Source: JAJRAN01 sp963827135 | GTDB lineage: Archaea; Thermoplasmatota; Thermoplasmata; Methanomassiliicoccales; UBA472 | Length of the DNA: 64,000 bases | Reading direction: 5' to 3' | Assembly: GCA_963827135.1 (NCBI GenBank) | Contig: CAWGZX010000003.1 | Coordinates: 186,001 to 250,000 of the forward strand | Shown here: piece by piece, positions 8,729 through 17,390 of the stretch | Layout of the letters: each line of letters starts with the position of its first letter | How positions within the stretch are numbered: the stretch's first letter is position 1 | Made by a program: the position numbers and the translations under genes | The notes under the pieces: model-generated | Told to the model about the DNA's origin: nothing | What the model saw: only the letters and a program-made list of their open reading frames with translations | Databases searched by the model: none

Positions 8729-9124
8729 TCAGACCTCAGAGATCTCCTTCACGAACATCAACGGATAGCGGAGCTCGGTGACGTACCTCATCTCCGCCAC
8801 GGCGCGGACGCCCTCCACCTCTATCACCAATGTCACGTCCAGCATGTTGCCGGTCAGGGTCTGGTAATCGAACTCGTCCCTTTTCTTGCGCAGGGCGGCA
8901 CGGTCTATCCTCACCCTGACGTCCTTGACGAAGGGCTGCACCTTCACACCGTCCTCCATCGCCCTCTCGAGGATGTCGGCATTGGCTGCGCAGACCGGCG
9001 TACCAACGAACTGATGGTAGATCGTTCCCAGCTTGATGCCGGCCTCGAAGACCGCCCTCTCCCGCGGACTGCAATTGAAATACTTCGCGGCCAGCTCCTC
9101 CCGCTTGGACCTGTTCATAGCCAT
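8729..9124 (-). CDS. mptD: Archaeal dihydroneopterin aldolase MptD family (DUF381)
   Basis: A 131-residue protein resembling the archaeal DUF381/MptD family, which cleaves dihydroneopterin to 6-hydroxymethyl-dihydropterin in methanopterin or folate-type cofactor synthesis. The recognisable core is RAVFEAGIKLGTIYHQFVGTPV, followed by a compact alpha/beta region ending MRYVTELRYPLMFVKEI. It is the last gene of a minus-strand run after korC and the acyl-CoA synthetase beta chain, four bases behind the latter. Assignment is from remembered family sequence character, so moderate; the alternative is an uncharacterised relative. Confidence 0.65.
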   Translation of the reverse strand: MAMNRSKREELAAKYFNCSPRERAVFEAGIKLGTIYHQFVGTPVCAANADILERAMEDGVKVQPFVKDVRVRIDRAALRKKRDEFDYQTLTGNMLDVTLVIEVEGVRAVAEMRYVTELRYPLMFVKEISEV

Positions 9125-9128
9125 ACGT

Positions 9129-9773
9129 TCATCGCTCCTTCAATACCATCTTGGCATCCACGACCACGTACCCGTCCTCCCTGAGGATCACTGGGTTGAG
9201 GTCCAGTTGCTCCATGTCCCTCTTCTCCATCGCCATGCTGGAGACCCTCAACAGCAGGTCGAGCATGGCCTCCCTGTCGGCGAAGAATCCGCGAAAGCCC
9301 TGGAAGAACGCGGAGGCCTTGCTCTCGCCAAGCATCTCCTCCGCATCCTTCTTGGTGATGGGAAGCCTGCGGAAGGAGACGTCTTTGTAAAGCTCCGCCA
9401 TCACGCCCCCCATGCCGAACATGATGCAGGGGCCGAAGTCCTTATCATGGAGCACCCCGACGATGACCTCCGGGCCCTTTGGTTCCATCGACTCGACGAG
9501 CACGTCCGCGTCAGGGAACCTTGACATGATCTGGTCGTACCGGCGGAGCAGTTCATCTGGCGTCGCCACGTCGAGGAAAAGGCCGCCCACCTCGGTCTTG
9601 TGGAGTACCTTGGCCGAGCTTACTTTGACGGCCAAAGGATATGATAGGGGAAGGTCAGAGAGCTCGCCCCTGCGGGGCAGGAGGAATTTCGTGGTGAGGA
9701 TACCTCTGGCCTTAAGCAGCTGCTTGGTCTCGGCCTCAGACAAAGCTCTGGAAGCGCTCTCCATTCCCGTCAC
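9129..9773 (-). CDS. ADP-forming acyl-CoA synthetase beta chain (ATP-grasp)
   Basis: A 214-residue ATP-grasp_5 protein, the separate beta subunit of ADP-forming acetate/acyl-CoA ligase, which makes ATP from acyl-CoA and ADP. Diagnostic stretches are YPLAVKVSSAKVLHKTEVGGLFLDV, GPEVIVGVLHDKDFGP (shown in part), the glycine-rich MFGMGGVMAELYKDV and the C-terminal LDLNPVIL. The alpha subunit is not in the window. It lies 46 bases after korC on the same strand, linking ferredoxin-dependent 2-oxoacid oxidation to substrate-level ATP formation. Confidence 0.88.
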   Translation of the reverse strand: MTGMESASRALSEAETKQLLKARGILTTKFLLPRRGELSDLPLSYPLAVKVSSAKVLHKTEVGGLFLDVATPDELLRRYDQIMSRFPDADVLVESMEPKGPEVIVGVLHDKDFGPCIMFGMGGVMAELYKDVSFRRLPITKKDAEEMLGESKASAFFQGFRGFFADREAMLDLLLRVSSMAMEKRDMEQLDLNPVILREDGYVVVDAKMVLKER

Positions 9774-9819
9774 CCCTGGACGAGCAGAATACTCCTTGGA
9801 ACGGATTTAGTTGTTGCCC

Positions 9820-10374
9820 TCACCCCTCGGTCTGAAACAACTTGCCCTGATGGTACCCCTCCCGCAAGGCCCTCTCGTTCCCTTCCAGCGCTCCGCTCGG
9901 ACTCAGCTCGGAGACCGCCTTGATCGCGGACTCGAGGGAAATCAGACCCGATATCTGAATCAAGGCCCCGAGCATGATCATGTTGGCGGCGCCACGGCTG
10001 CCGAGCTCTTCCGCGCGCCTCAGGGCGGGGATGTCATAATAGGTTAGGTCCGGCCTGCTCTCTACCCCCTCGGAGTCCAGTATCACGATGGTGCTCGGTT
10101 TAGCGCTTTCGATGAACCCGTCATAAGCAGGCTGTGACATTAGCACTAGGAAGTCCGGCCGGTCGATGAAGGGATAGAATTTCGGCAGGTCGGAGATGAT
10201 CACGTCGCATTTCGAGGACTCGCCCCTCGCCGCCGGTCCATAGGACTGGGTCTGGATGGCGAACACTTCCTTGCCATCAGCCCATTCGTGCAATGAGGCC
10301 GCCCTTGCCAGGACCATGCCAGCGAAGATGATGCCCTGCCCACCCATGCCAGCAAAGCGGACCGATGTCTTCAT
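9820..10374 (-). CDS. korC: 2-oxoacid:ferredoxin oxidoreductase gamma subunit
   Basis: A 184-residue gamma subunit of the pyruvate/2-oxoglutarate ferredoxin oxidoreductase family, which converts 2-oxoacids and CoA to acyl-CoA and reduced ferredoxin. The N-terminus VRFAGMGGQGIIFAG and the AIQTQSYGPAARGESS segment are typical. The remaining subunits korD, korA and korB lie 4.4 kb away (14760-16918) on the same strand, separated by three genes of mixed orientation. This gene heads a small run with the ADP-forming synthetase beta chain and MptD. Which 2-oxoacid is used cannot be told from sequence alone. Confidence 0.9.
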   Translation of the reverse strand: MKTSVRFAGMGGQGIIFAGMVLARAASLHEWADGKEVFAIQTQSYGPAARGESSKCDVIISDLPKFYPFIDRPDFLVLMSQPAYDGFIESAKPSTIVILDSEGVESRPDLTYYDIPALRRAEELGSRGAANMIMLGALIQISGLISLESAIKAVSELSPSGALEGNERALREGYHQGKLFQTEG

Positions 10375-10505
10375 CCCGATCGTCCGAAAGATGGCATTCC
10401 TGCCGATATTAAGGCTCCGGGGGACCTGGAGTCATTTGCATTAGCGCTCTTTCGTGCGATGATGGAAATCACGTTTTGACGCTCATTCAGTTAGAGTAAA
10501 ATATT

Positions 10506-13220
10506 GTGGACCGCATGGATACGCCCAGTCCCAGCCAAGGCTTTGCAATGATAACCATCCTCTACGTCGACGATGAGCCCCTCCTCTTGGAGATAGCCAA
10601 GGAGTTCCTGGAGAGCGACGGGGATGTGGAGGTGGAGACGAGTACCTCGGCCATGGACGCCTTGGTCCGGATCGAGATTAGGCATTTCGATGCGATCATC
10701 AGCGATTATCAGATGCCAGAAGTAGACGGCATCAAATTCCTCAAGACACTGCGCATGCAAGGCCGAACCACGCCCTTCATCCTCTTCACCGGCAAGGGCA
10801 GGGAGGATGTGGCCATCGAGGCATTGAACAACGGAGCGGACTTCTACCTCCAGAAGGGGGGTAATCCCAAAGCGCAGTTCACCGAGCTCCTGAACATGAT
10901 CAGGCGCTCCATCGAGCAGAGGCAATCGGCGGAGAGGCTCAAGGAGTCCGAGGAGATCTACGAGAAACTGTTCAAGGACAACGTAGAGGTCATGGTCCTC
11001 GTCGATCCCAAGACGGGGGCTATAGCTGACGTCAACACCGCGGCGACAAATTTCTTCGGCTACTCCCGAGAGGAGATGCTGCGGATGAACATCGCGGACA
11101 CCTACCCTGGTCATGATAGGAGGGCGTTAGAGCAGTTCAGCCAAAAGGAAGTGGAGAAAGGAGCCAAGACGGTCATGCCCAACCGCTTGGCCAACGGGGA
11201 GATTCGGGAGGTGGAGGTCGACTCCGGGATGCTCCGGGTCAAGGGGCGCTCCCTCGGGTACTCGATAATCCATGACATAACCGAGGTGAGGAGGGCTCAG
11301 AGGCGTGAGCAGAGGTTGGGCCGCGCCCTCAAGGTGCTCAGCGCCACCAGTCGCCTGATCCTGCGCTCTCAGGACGAAGAGGAGCTCCTGGAAGGCATCA
11401 GCCGCGCCTTGGTCGAGCATGGGGGATATCTCCATGCTTGGATCGGGGTCTTCGACGTCGAAATGGGAACGGTGAGAGAGCTGGTCAGGGCTTCAAGGTC
11501 CTCCAACTCCAACGAAGGCGATAATCCCTTGGACCTGCAGGCGACGATCGACCTGGCAATGCAGGTGAAGGAATCATCGGACATCGTGGTGCGAAAGCCA
11601 GCCAATGTCGGCGTTCAGAGTTCGACGAAGAACGAGCCCTCGAGAGCCCTTGCCGCCCTGCCTCTAAGGTTGAAGGACTCCGTCAGGGCAGCGATGGTCA
11701 TTGCCTCCGATGACGTCGAGGCTATGGAAGAAGGGGAGATCGCCCTGCTTCAAGAGCTGGCCGAAAGCCTGTCCGAAGCCATTACCATCATGGCCGCGAG
11801 GGAGAGCGTTAGTCCAACCACCGAGGAGGGCCAGGGTCAGAGCGATGCCCTGCTCAAGGAGCTGTTGGGAAGTGCGTTGGACGTCATTGTAAAAATGGAC
11901 CAGGATGGCACTCTGGTCTACGTCTCGCCCGCGGTGAAGAACCTTCTAGGGATTGAGCCAGAGGAGATGATGGGTAGGAACTTTATGGATTATGTCCATC
12001 CCGAGGACCTCGAGCCCCTGCAACAGAACCTGCAGGGCGCTCTGCCGGACCAGGACCAGGTGACGGTCCGACTCCGTCTCAGGAAAGGGGACGGGTACAT
12101 CGTGGTGGAGGCCATAGGCCGCGTCCTCCGCGACGAGGAGGGTGAGCCCAAATCGCTCGTCGGCAGCGTGAGGGACATAACCTCGAGGCAGATGGCCGAG
12201 GAGAGGCTGTGGGAGACCGGGAGTAAGCTCCGCGCCATCATCCAGACCTCGCCCATGGCCATCATTAGCCTCGATTCGAACGGTATCATAAATACCTGGA
12301 ACCCGGCGGCGGAAAAGGTGTTCGGCTTGGGGAACGTGGACAGCGCCCGGCCTTTCTCGTTCCTCCCCGATGAGGACACTGAGGAGCTTCGCCGCCTCAG
12401 GTCCATCATCCTTGCGGGGGAGACCCTGAGCGACTTGGAGCTCCATCGAAAAGCACAGGATGGCAGCGAGCGGAGGATAAGCCTCTCCACCGCCCCGATA
12501 CTCGATCAGGCGGGGAAGGTGACGTCCATCATCTTAGTGGCTTCGGACATCACCGAGCGCAAGGCCATGGAAGAGCGTCTCATCCAATTGAACGATCTAT
12601 TGCGCCTGGTCAACCGCATCCTCAGGCATGACACCCTGAACGAACTCATGGTCGTGGCCGGCTCCCTCGATATGTTCCATAAGACCAAGCAGGAACGCTT
12701 CCTCGTCACCGCCACCAAGGCGGTGAACCGGTCGATGGAGATGATCAAGCGCATGAAGGAGCTCGAGTCGCTAGCGGCCTCGGGCGGTGCGATGAAGGTC
12801 TACGACCTGCGCCAGTCGGTGGAGAAGGTGCTCCGTGGGTACATGGTGGAGTTCTCGGTCGAGGGGGAAGGCTCCATCTTCGCCGACGACGCGCTGGCCT
12901 CGGCCATCGATAACGTCGTCCGCAACGCCATGGTTCATGGTAAGGCGGACCGGATCGACGCCAGGATATGGGTCAAGGACGGCAGATGCTATCTTCGCAT
13001 CGCCGATAACGGGATCGGCATACCGGACCATATCAAGAGCCGCCTCTTCGAGGAGGGGTTCAGCTATGGGGCCAACGCTGGCACCGGCCTCGGGCTCTAT
13101 CTGGTCACCAGGGCGGTCGCCAGATATGGTGGGTATGTGTCCGTGGAGGACAACGAGCCCAAGGGAGCGGCCTTCCTCTTCGAATTCCCCGAGGCCAAGA
13201 CCCAGGTGCAAACGGCTTAA
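10506..13220 (+). CDS. Histidine kinase with N-terminal receiver: REC-PAS-GAF-PAS-PAS-HATPase
   Basis: A soluble sensor kinase of up to 904 residues. Order: receiver domain 15-135 with acidic pocket VDDE and phospho-acceptor D67 in IISDYQMPEVDG; PAS about 150-265; GAF about 285-435; PAS about 455-570; PAS about 575-695; then a phospho-transfer helix with RILRHDTLNEL and an ATPase domain with N-box NVVRNAMVHG and G-boxes ADNGIGIPD and GTGLGLYL. There is no transmembrane segment, so signals are probably cytoplasmic (redox, gas or small molecule). Starts at GTG 10506, ATG 10515 or ATG 10548 are possible; 10548 puts MITILYVDDE at the terminus, the usual form of archaeal members. No output regulator is adjacent. 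Confidence 0.92.
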   Translation: MDRMDTPSPSQGFAMITILYVDDEPLLLEIAKEFLESDGDVEVETSTSAMDALVRIEIRHFDAIISDYQMPEVDGIKFLKTLRMQGRTTPFILFTGKGREDVAIEALNNGADFYLQKGGNPKAQFTELLNMIRRSIEQRQSAERLKESEEIYEKLFKDNVEVMVLVDPKTGAIADVNTAATNFFGYSREEMLRMNIADTYPGHDRRALEQFSQKEVEKGAKTVMPNRLANGEIREVEVDSGMLRVKGRSLGYSIIHDITEVRRAQRREQRLGRALKVLSATSRLILRSQDEEELLEGISRALVEHGGYLHAWIGVFDVEMGTVRELVRASRSSNSNEGDNPLDLQATIDLAMQVKESSDIVVRKPANVGVQSSTKNEPSRALAALPLRLKDSVRAAMVIASDDVEAMEEGEIALLQELAESLSEAITIMAARESVSPTTEEGQGQSDALLKELLGSALDVIVKMDQDGTLVYVSPAVKNLLGIEPEEMMGRNFMDYVHPEDLEPLQQNLQGALPDQDQVTVRLRLRKGDGYIVVEAIGRVLRDEEGEPKSLVGSVRDITSRQMAEERLWETGSKLRAIIQTSPMAIISLDSNGIINTWNPAAEKVFGLGNVDSARPFSFLPDEDTEELRRLRSIILAGETLSDLELHRKAQDGSERRISLSTAPILDQAGKVTSIILVASDITERKAMEERLIQLNDLLRLVNRILRHDTLNELMVVAGSLDMFHKTKQERFLVTATKAVNRSMEMIKRMKELESLAASGGAMKVYDLRQSVEKVLRGYMVEFSVEGEGSIFADDALASAIDNVVRNAMVHGKADRIDARIWVKDGRCYLRIADNGIGIPDHIKSRLFEEGFSYGANAGTGLGLYLVTRAVARYGGYVSVEDNEPKGAAFLFEFPEAKTQVQTA

Positions 13221-13272
13221 GACAGCTTACGATTTCTCGATCTAAGGACCCGTCAGTCGATCGGGCCGCCTG

Positions 13273-13761
13273 TCATCGCTCCCCGGCATGGCGGGTCAGA
13301 TCGGTCATCGAGGGCCTTCTAGGAACGAGGAATTCGAAACCGGTCTTGGCGTCCATCTGCCGATTGGCAATGGCCCCTTGCATCTCGATTATGACCACCT
13401 CGGCCGTCTTCCAGACCTTGACACCCCGTCGGACGCAGCCGGTTATCGAGGAGCCGTCCCGGCCGCAGGCGATGTGCATATGGAGGACCGGTTTGCCTTC
13501 CTCATTTGGGAAGATCGTTCCCACCCCTTCGATCTCGTGCACCTCGTCGAGCTTCCTTTCCATAGGAATGGGGGGCATATCGTCTCCCTTCTTCGGTCCG
13601 ACCACCAAGAGGCTACCTTTGTCGGCGGCTCCGATGATCGTGACCACGGCGGTATCGATCCTGCGGTCCTGGGCGAAGCCTTCCAACGCCTCATGGATGA
13701 CCTCGCCATCCTCGAGACGAACGACGAAAACCCTGCCTGCCTTGCCTTGAGAGTACTTCAT
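13273..13761 (-). CDS. PPC/DUF296 domain protein
   Basis: A 162-residue single-domain protein of the PPC (DUF296) family, known from plant AT-hook proteins and from stand-alone archaeal and bacterial trimers of uncertain function. Recognisable parts are VFVVRLEDGEVIHEAL, VVTIIGAADKGSLLVVG (partial) and HMHIACGRDG, where the histidines are likely metal ligands in related structures. There is no AT-hook. It is encoded against its two neighbours, so it is probably transcribed alone. Confidence 0.85.
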   Translation of the reverse strand: MKYSQGKAGRVFVVRLEDGEVIHEALEGFAQDRRIDTAVVTIIGAADKGSLLVVGPKKGDDMPPIPMERKLDEVHEIEGVGTIFPNEEGKPVLHMHIACGRDGSSITGCVRRGVKVWKTAEVVIIEMQGAIANRQMDAKTGFEFLVPRRPSMTDLTRHAGER

Positions 13762-13847
13762 CGGCTAACCTTCATGGACAATGCCATGCTCGTATTTTTC
13801 CTCTTCGTAGGACAGAAAAGCTCTAAGCCTGCTCGGGACGATAGCAG

Positions 13848-14744
13848 ATGCGTGGTAGAATGGCAAGCGCAAAGGTGGCGGTGGCGCTGGAGAAGGACCG
13901 TCGCCTGGCCGCCAAGAAGGTGGCCAGGGCGATCGGAATGCCTTACTTCGCGGAGAAGGAAGTCCTCATCAAGCCTAACCTCAATACCTCGGACCCTGCA
14001 CCCGGGTCCACGCACATCGACACTTTGAGCTCGGTCCTGGAGTTGATCAAGCCAGACAATCCCTCGAGCATCAACGTTGCCGACAGGAGCGGTCCCATGA
14101 ACACCCGGCAGGTCTTCGAGGAGAAGGGACTGTTCGAGCTGGGGAAGGAGGAAGGGTTCGATTGCCTGATCCTGGATGAGATGTCGGATGACATGTACAA
14201 GAAGGTCCAACCACCTGGAAGCCATTGGAGGGACGGCTTCCTCTTCGCCCGCCCAGTGGTCCGGGCGGACAGGGTGGTCTGCCTCTGTTGCCTCAAGACC
14301 CACCAGTACGGGGGGCATTTCACCATGTCCCTCAAGCTGGCGACGGGGATGGTGCACCGCGATAACATGGACGAACTGCACTCCTCCAGATACCAGAGGG
14401 AGATGATCGCCGAGATGAACTATGCCTACGAGCCCAACATAGTGATAATGGACGGCGTGGAGGCCTTCTATGCTGGCGGGCCGATGCACGGATCCTTGTG
14501 GAGAGCGAACCTGACCTTCGCATCCAGGGATCGGATAGCTTTGGACGCGGTAGGGGTGGCGGCGCTCAAGATGCATGGAACGACATCTGAGATCGAAAGG
14601 CGTCCAGTGTTCATGCAGGACCAGATCCGCAGGGCCGTGGAGCTTGGGTTGGGCGTCCAGGAGGCAAAGGAGGTCGAGATAGTTCCAGTGGACGTCGCGT
14701 CCGAGGATGTCTGCCAGAGGCTAGGGGACGTCCTCATGTCATGA
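13848..14744 (+). CDS. DUF362-domain protein
   Basis: A 298-residue protein of the DUF362 family, which often accompanies iron-sulfur and anaerobic redox genes but has no settled reaction. Family hallmarks are VLIKPNLN near residue 40, the RADRVVCLCCLKTHQYGGHF region (cysteine-rich KTH motif) and SRDRIALDAVGVAAL toward the C-terminus. No ferredoxin domain is fused. Start ATG 13848 or ATG 13860 (MASAKVAV); the second is closer to the family N-terminus. It converges on korB with a 15-base gap. Confidence 0.85.
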   Translation: MRGRMASAKVAVALEKDRRLAAKKVARAIGMPYFAEKEVLIKPNLNTSDPAPGSTHIDTLSSVLELIKPDNPSSINVADRSGPMNTRQVFEEKGLFELGKEEGFDCLILDEMSDDMYKKVQPPGSHWRDGFLFARPVVRADRVVCLCCLKTHQYGGHFTMSLKLATGMVHRDNMDELHSSRYQREMIAEMNYAYEPNIVIMDGVEAFYAGGPMHGSLWRANLTFASRDRIALDAVGVAALKMHGTTSEIERRPVFMQDQIRRAVELGLGVQEAKEVEIVPVDVASEDVCQRLGDVLMS

Positions 14745-14759
14745 GGACGTGAGGCTCGC

Positions 14760-15551
14760 CTAGGCGATCATCCCATAGGGCGACCGGTTCCTCTCGATGA
14801 ACTCGCCGATGGTGATGCGCCCCTCGATGTTCAGGTCGAGCTGGTCCAAGCCCCAAGCCTGGCTCTTGTCCCTTCTCACCGAGACGATCTTCAGCCATTC
14901 GAACATCTGCGTCGGATCCGCCATGCGGTTCCTCCGTCCGAAGGAGGTCGGGCAAGGCGAGGCGATCTCCACGAAGGAGAAGCCCTTCTTCTGCATCGCC
15001 TTCATCATGCTGTTGGTGAGCTCCTTGACGTTGCGTATGGTCCATCTAGCGACATAGTTGGCACCGGAAGCGACCGCCACCTCGGCGAGGTCGAAGGGGT
15101 ACTCCTTGCTCCCGTAAGGTGTTGTGGAAGAGTACGACTTGTAGGGGGTGGTGGTGGAAGCCTGGCCCCCGGTCATGCCGTAGATGTAGTTGTTGATGCA
15201 GAACACGCTGATGTCCACATTACGCCTGGCCGCGTTGATGAAATGATTGCCGCCTATGGCCCCGATATCGCCGTCGCCGGAGAACACTATCACGTTGAGG
15301 TCGGGATTGGCCAGCTTGATCCCCGTGGCCACAGCCAACGCTCGGCCATGGGTGGTGTGGATGCTGTCCGCCCTGATGTACCCGATGACGCGGGACGCGC
15401 AACCGATGCCAGAGACGAAGACCGTCCTGTCCTGGTCCATGCTGAGCTCTGAGAAGGCTCGGTGGAAGCAGTTCATAACTGTCCCGATACCGCATCCTGG
15501 ACAGAACATGTGGGGCCATCGGTCCTCTCGGAAGAGGTCGAAGAACTCCAT
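14760..15551 (-). CDS. korB: 2-oxoacid:ferredoxin oxidoreductase beta subunit
   Basis: The 263-residue thiamine-diphosphate-binding subunit. It starts with the family phrase MFCPGCGIGTVMN, followed by the TPP/Mg motif FSGDGDIGAIGGNHF and FCINNYIYGMTGGQ. It begins immediately after the korA stop with no gap (TGA then ATG), showing translational coupling in korD-korA-korB. Together with korA, korD and the distant korC it would oxidise a 2-oxoacid to acyl-CoA and reduce ferredoxin. Confidence 0.95.
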   Translation of the reverse strand: MEFFDLFREDRWPHMFCPGCGIGTVMNCFHRAFSELSMDQDRTVFVSGIGCASRVIGYIRADSIHTTHGRALAVATGIKLANPDLNVIVFSGDGDIGAIGGNHFINAARRNVDISVFCINNYIYGMTGGQASTTTPYKSYSSTTPYGSKEYPFDLAEVAVASGANYVARWTIRNVKELTNSMMKAMQKKGFSFVEIASPCPTSFGRRNRMADPTQMFEWLKIVSVRRDKSQAWGLDQLDLNIEGRITIGEFIERNRSPYGMIA

Positions 15552-16673
15552 TCAGCCACCCCCCCTAACGAAGCTTGATATCTCGGATGGCTTGGGCACA
15601 TCCCCACCGACCTTGGAGAACAGGCGGGCCTTCCCGCAACCGATGTCGCAGGTGACCCTCTGCACCTCTCGGAACACCTGACCGAGATTCAGCTCGACCA
15701 TGACCACGTCCAAGCTTCCCGATAGCGCCTCGGCCAGCAGTTTATACGGGAAGGGCCATAGGGTCTTGAGGTCCACTAGACCAAAGTCCTCGTTCTCCAT
15801 CATCGCTTCCCAGGCGGCTAAGCTGGGGGAGCCGTAGGCCACGAGCATATGCTTCGACCCAGGCCGATGAGCTACCAAGGAGCAGATGTCCTGGCTATGG
15901 CGATCCACCTTATCATGGAGGCGGCGCACTAGCTCTTCATTGACCTCGGTGTCGTTCGTTGGATATCCAGCTATGTCATGTGACAATCCTGTGACATGCA
16001 CCCTGAACCCCTTCCCGAAGATGGGCATCCTAGGCACCAGGGACTCGTCGTAAGCGAACCCATCGTGCCAAACCTTGTCGGTACGCACCTTGCGGTCCAC
16101 GATCTCAATTTGACGGGGGACCAAGAACTTGCCCCTCATGTGGCCCACCTCCGCGTCGCTGAGCAGGATGGTCGGCACTCGGTATTTCTCGGAGAGGTTG
16201 AAGGCTCTGATGGTGAGGTCGAACATGTCCTGGACGCTGGAAGGCGCCAAGGCAATGACCGGATAGTCGCCATGGGAGCCGTACTTGGCCTGCATCACGT
16301 CCCCTTGGCCGACCGAGGTAGGCATGCCAGTCGATGGCCCGCCCCGCATCACGTCCACGATCACTATCGGAGTCTCGGTCATGGCCGCATAACCGATGCT
16401 CTCCTGCATCAAGCTGAATCCTGGGCCCGAGGTGGCGGTCATGGCCTTGACCCCTGCCCATGACGCACCGATGATGGCCGAGATGGAAGCGATTTCGTCC
16501 TCCATCTGCAGGAACGCGCCCCCTTCCTCGGGCATGCGCAACGCCAGGCCCTCGGCGATCTCCGTCGAAGGGGTTATAGGATAGCCAGCATAGAATGTGA
16601 GCCCGGCCCAGAGTGCGGCCTCGACGCAAGCCTCGTTCCCTTGCATGAAATGAGTCCCAGGAGGTAGCTTCAT
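15552..16673 (-). CDS. korA: 2-oxoacid:ferredoxin oxidoreductase alpha subunit
   Basis: A 373-residue alpha subunit. Conserved parts include GNEACVEAALWAGLTFYAGYP, the AMTATSGPGFSLMQE block and VDVMRGGPSTGMPT, which match KorA rather than the longer fused enzymes. The ATG at 16671-16673 overlaps the korD stop (ATGA), and korB follows without a gap. Family branch (2-oxoglutarate versus other 2-oxoacids) is not settled by sequence reading; the D-A-B order is common for Kor-type enzymes. Confidence 0.95.
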   Translation of the reverse strand: MKLPPGTHFMQGNEACVEAALWAGLTFYAGYPITPSTEIAEGLALRMPEEGGAFLQMEDEIASISAIIGASWAGVKAMTATSGPGFSLMQESIGYAAMTETPIVIVDVMRGGPSTGMPTSVGQGDVMQAKYGSHGDYPVIALAPSSVQDMFDLTIRAFNLSEKYRVPTILLSDAEVGHMRGKFLVPRQIEIVDRKVRTDKVWHDGFAYDESLVPRMPIFGKGFRVHVTGLSHDIAGYPTNDTEVNEELVRRLHDKVDRHSQDICSLVAHRPGSKHMLVAYGSPSLAAWEAMMENEDFGLVDLKTLWPFPYKLLAEALSGSLDVVMVELNLGQVFREVQRVTCDIGCGKARLFSKVGGDVPKPSEISSFVRGGG

Positions 16674-16918
16674 CCCTCAGCACCCGCCTCCTCGTCCCAA
16701 GACAGGGCTTGGTCGGGGCATGTCAGCACGCACATCTCGCAGACCGCGTTCTTCCTGGTCTTACGCTTGTTATTGGTGCACCTCTCGGGATGGACGATGG
16801 CCGGGGGGAAGTAACCTCTCTCGCTGAGCTCCTCGCCCTCGTCAAAGACCCGGTTGGGACAGACCCTGACACAAAGGTTGCATCCTTTGCAGTAGCGCCG
16901 GTTGACCTTGACCTGCAT
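16670..16918 (-). CDS. korD: 2-oxoacid:ferredoxin oxidoreductase ferredoxin-like subunit
   Basis: An 82-residue 2x[4Fe-4S] ferredoxin-type subunit and the first gene of korDAB. Cluster ligands are seen in YCKGCNLCVRVCP and in a split second set, an earlier Cys in ERCTNN followed by VCEMCVLTCP. It carries electrons from the korA/B active site. The region upstream (16919-17390) must contain its promoter but no clear TATA box was assigned on the minus strand. Confidence 0.93.
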   Translation of the reverse strand: MQVKVNRRYCKGCNLCVRVCPNRVFDEGEELSERGYFPPAIVHPERCTNNKRKTRKNAVCEMCVLTCPDQALSWDEEAGAEG

Positions 16919-17151
16919 GCTAGATACCTTCCCTCCAGGTACTTCACATCAGGCTGAGCTGACATATAACTTTCTTATTGCGTTTCGGGCTCTCACGGCA
17001 TAGATTGCCCGTTCGAATCCGGCTGAAACCACTCATCGCTTGAGCCCGACATGACGGACGACATTTTTTTCTTTCGGCATTGCGCAGAGCCAGCTTCGCA
17101 CACTCTTTCATATTTCTTTTTAAAGTAGTTTGCAGCATGACTAGGATATTT

Positions 17152-17262
17152 GCCGAAATTGCTCCCGCCGGGGAAGCAACCATCGGCCTATCCAGATTAC
17201 TATTTATTTTTTTCAATCAAAACCAAAAATGCCCTCTTTGACTTTTTCCGGCGAAACCTTTT
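17152..17262. repeat. Intergenic repeat copy 1, upstream of the protease gene
   Basis: This stretch aligns with 19250-19357. Shared blocks are CGCCGGGGAAG, TCGGC-TATCCAGATTA, AAAAATGC and GGGAAACCTTTT or its close variant, in the same order and nearly the same spacing. The first part of this copy can fold into a strong hairpin at 17152-17187: GCCGA pairs with TCGGC and TTGCTCCC pairs with GGGAAGCAA (one bulge) around GCCG. Together with the rest of 16919-17390 it fills the noncoding gap between korD and the protease. No coding sequence is credible here. Confidence 0.7.
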
Positions 17263-17338
17263 ACCTCTTCTTTTTGTCGGAATGTGGTGTGGTTCGGACA
17301 TGGATACTATCTGAACCCTTTGCCATTTCTCAGGCAAT

Positions 17339-17390
17339 TCTATATAAGGTCACAATCACAAATTCATATTGGGGATTTGGAGGGTTAGTG
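17339..17390 (+). promoter_or_regulatory. Promoter and ribosome-binding site of the protease gene
   Basis: A TATA box CTATATAAGG at about 17339-17348 lies some 45 bases before ATG 17391, and GGAGGG at about 17379-17384 is a ribosome-binding site at good spacing. These decide the start: the frame is open from 17229, but only ATG 17391 has both signals and puts a signal peptide at the N-terminus. Confidence 0.7.
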
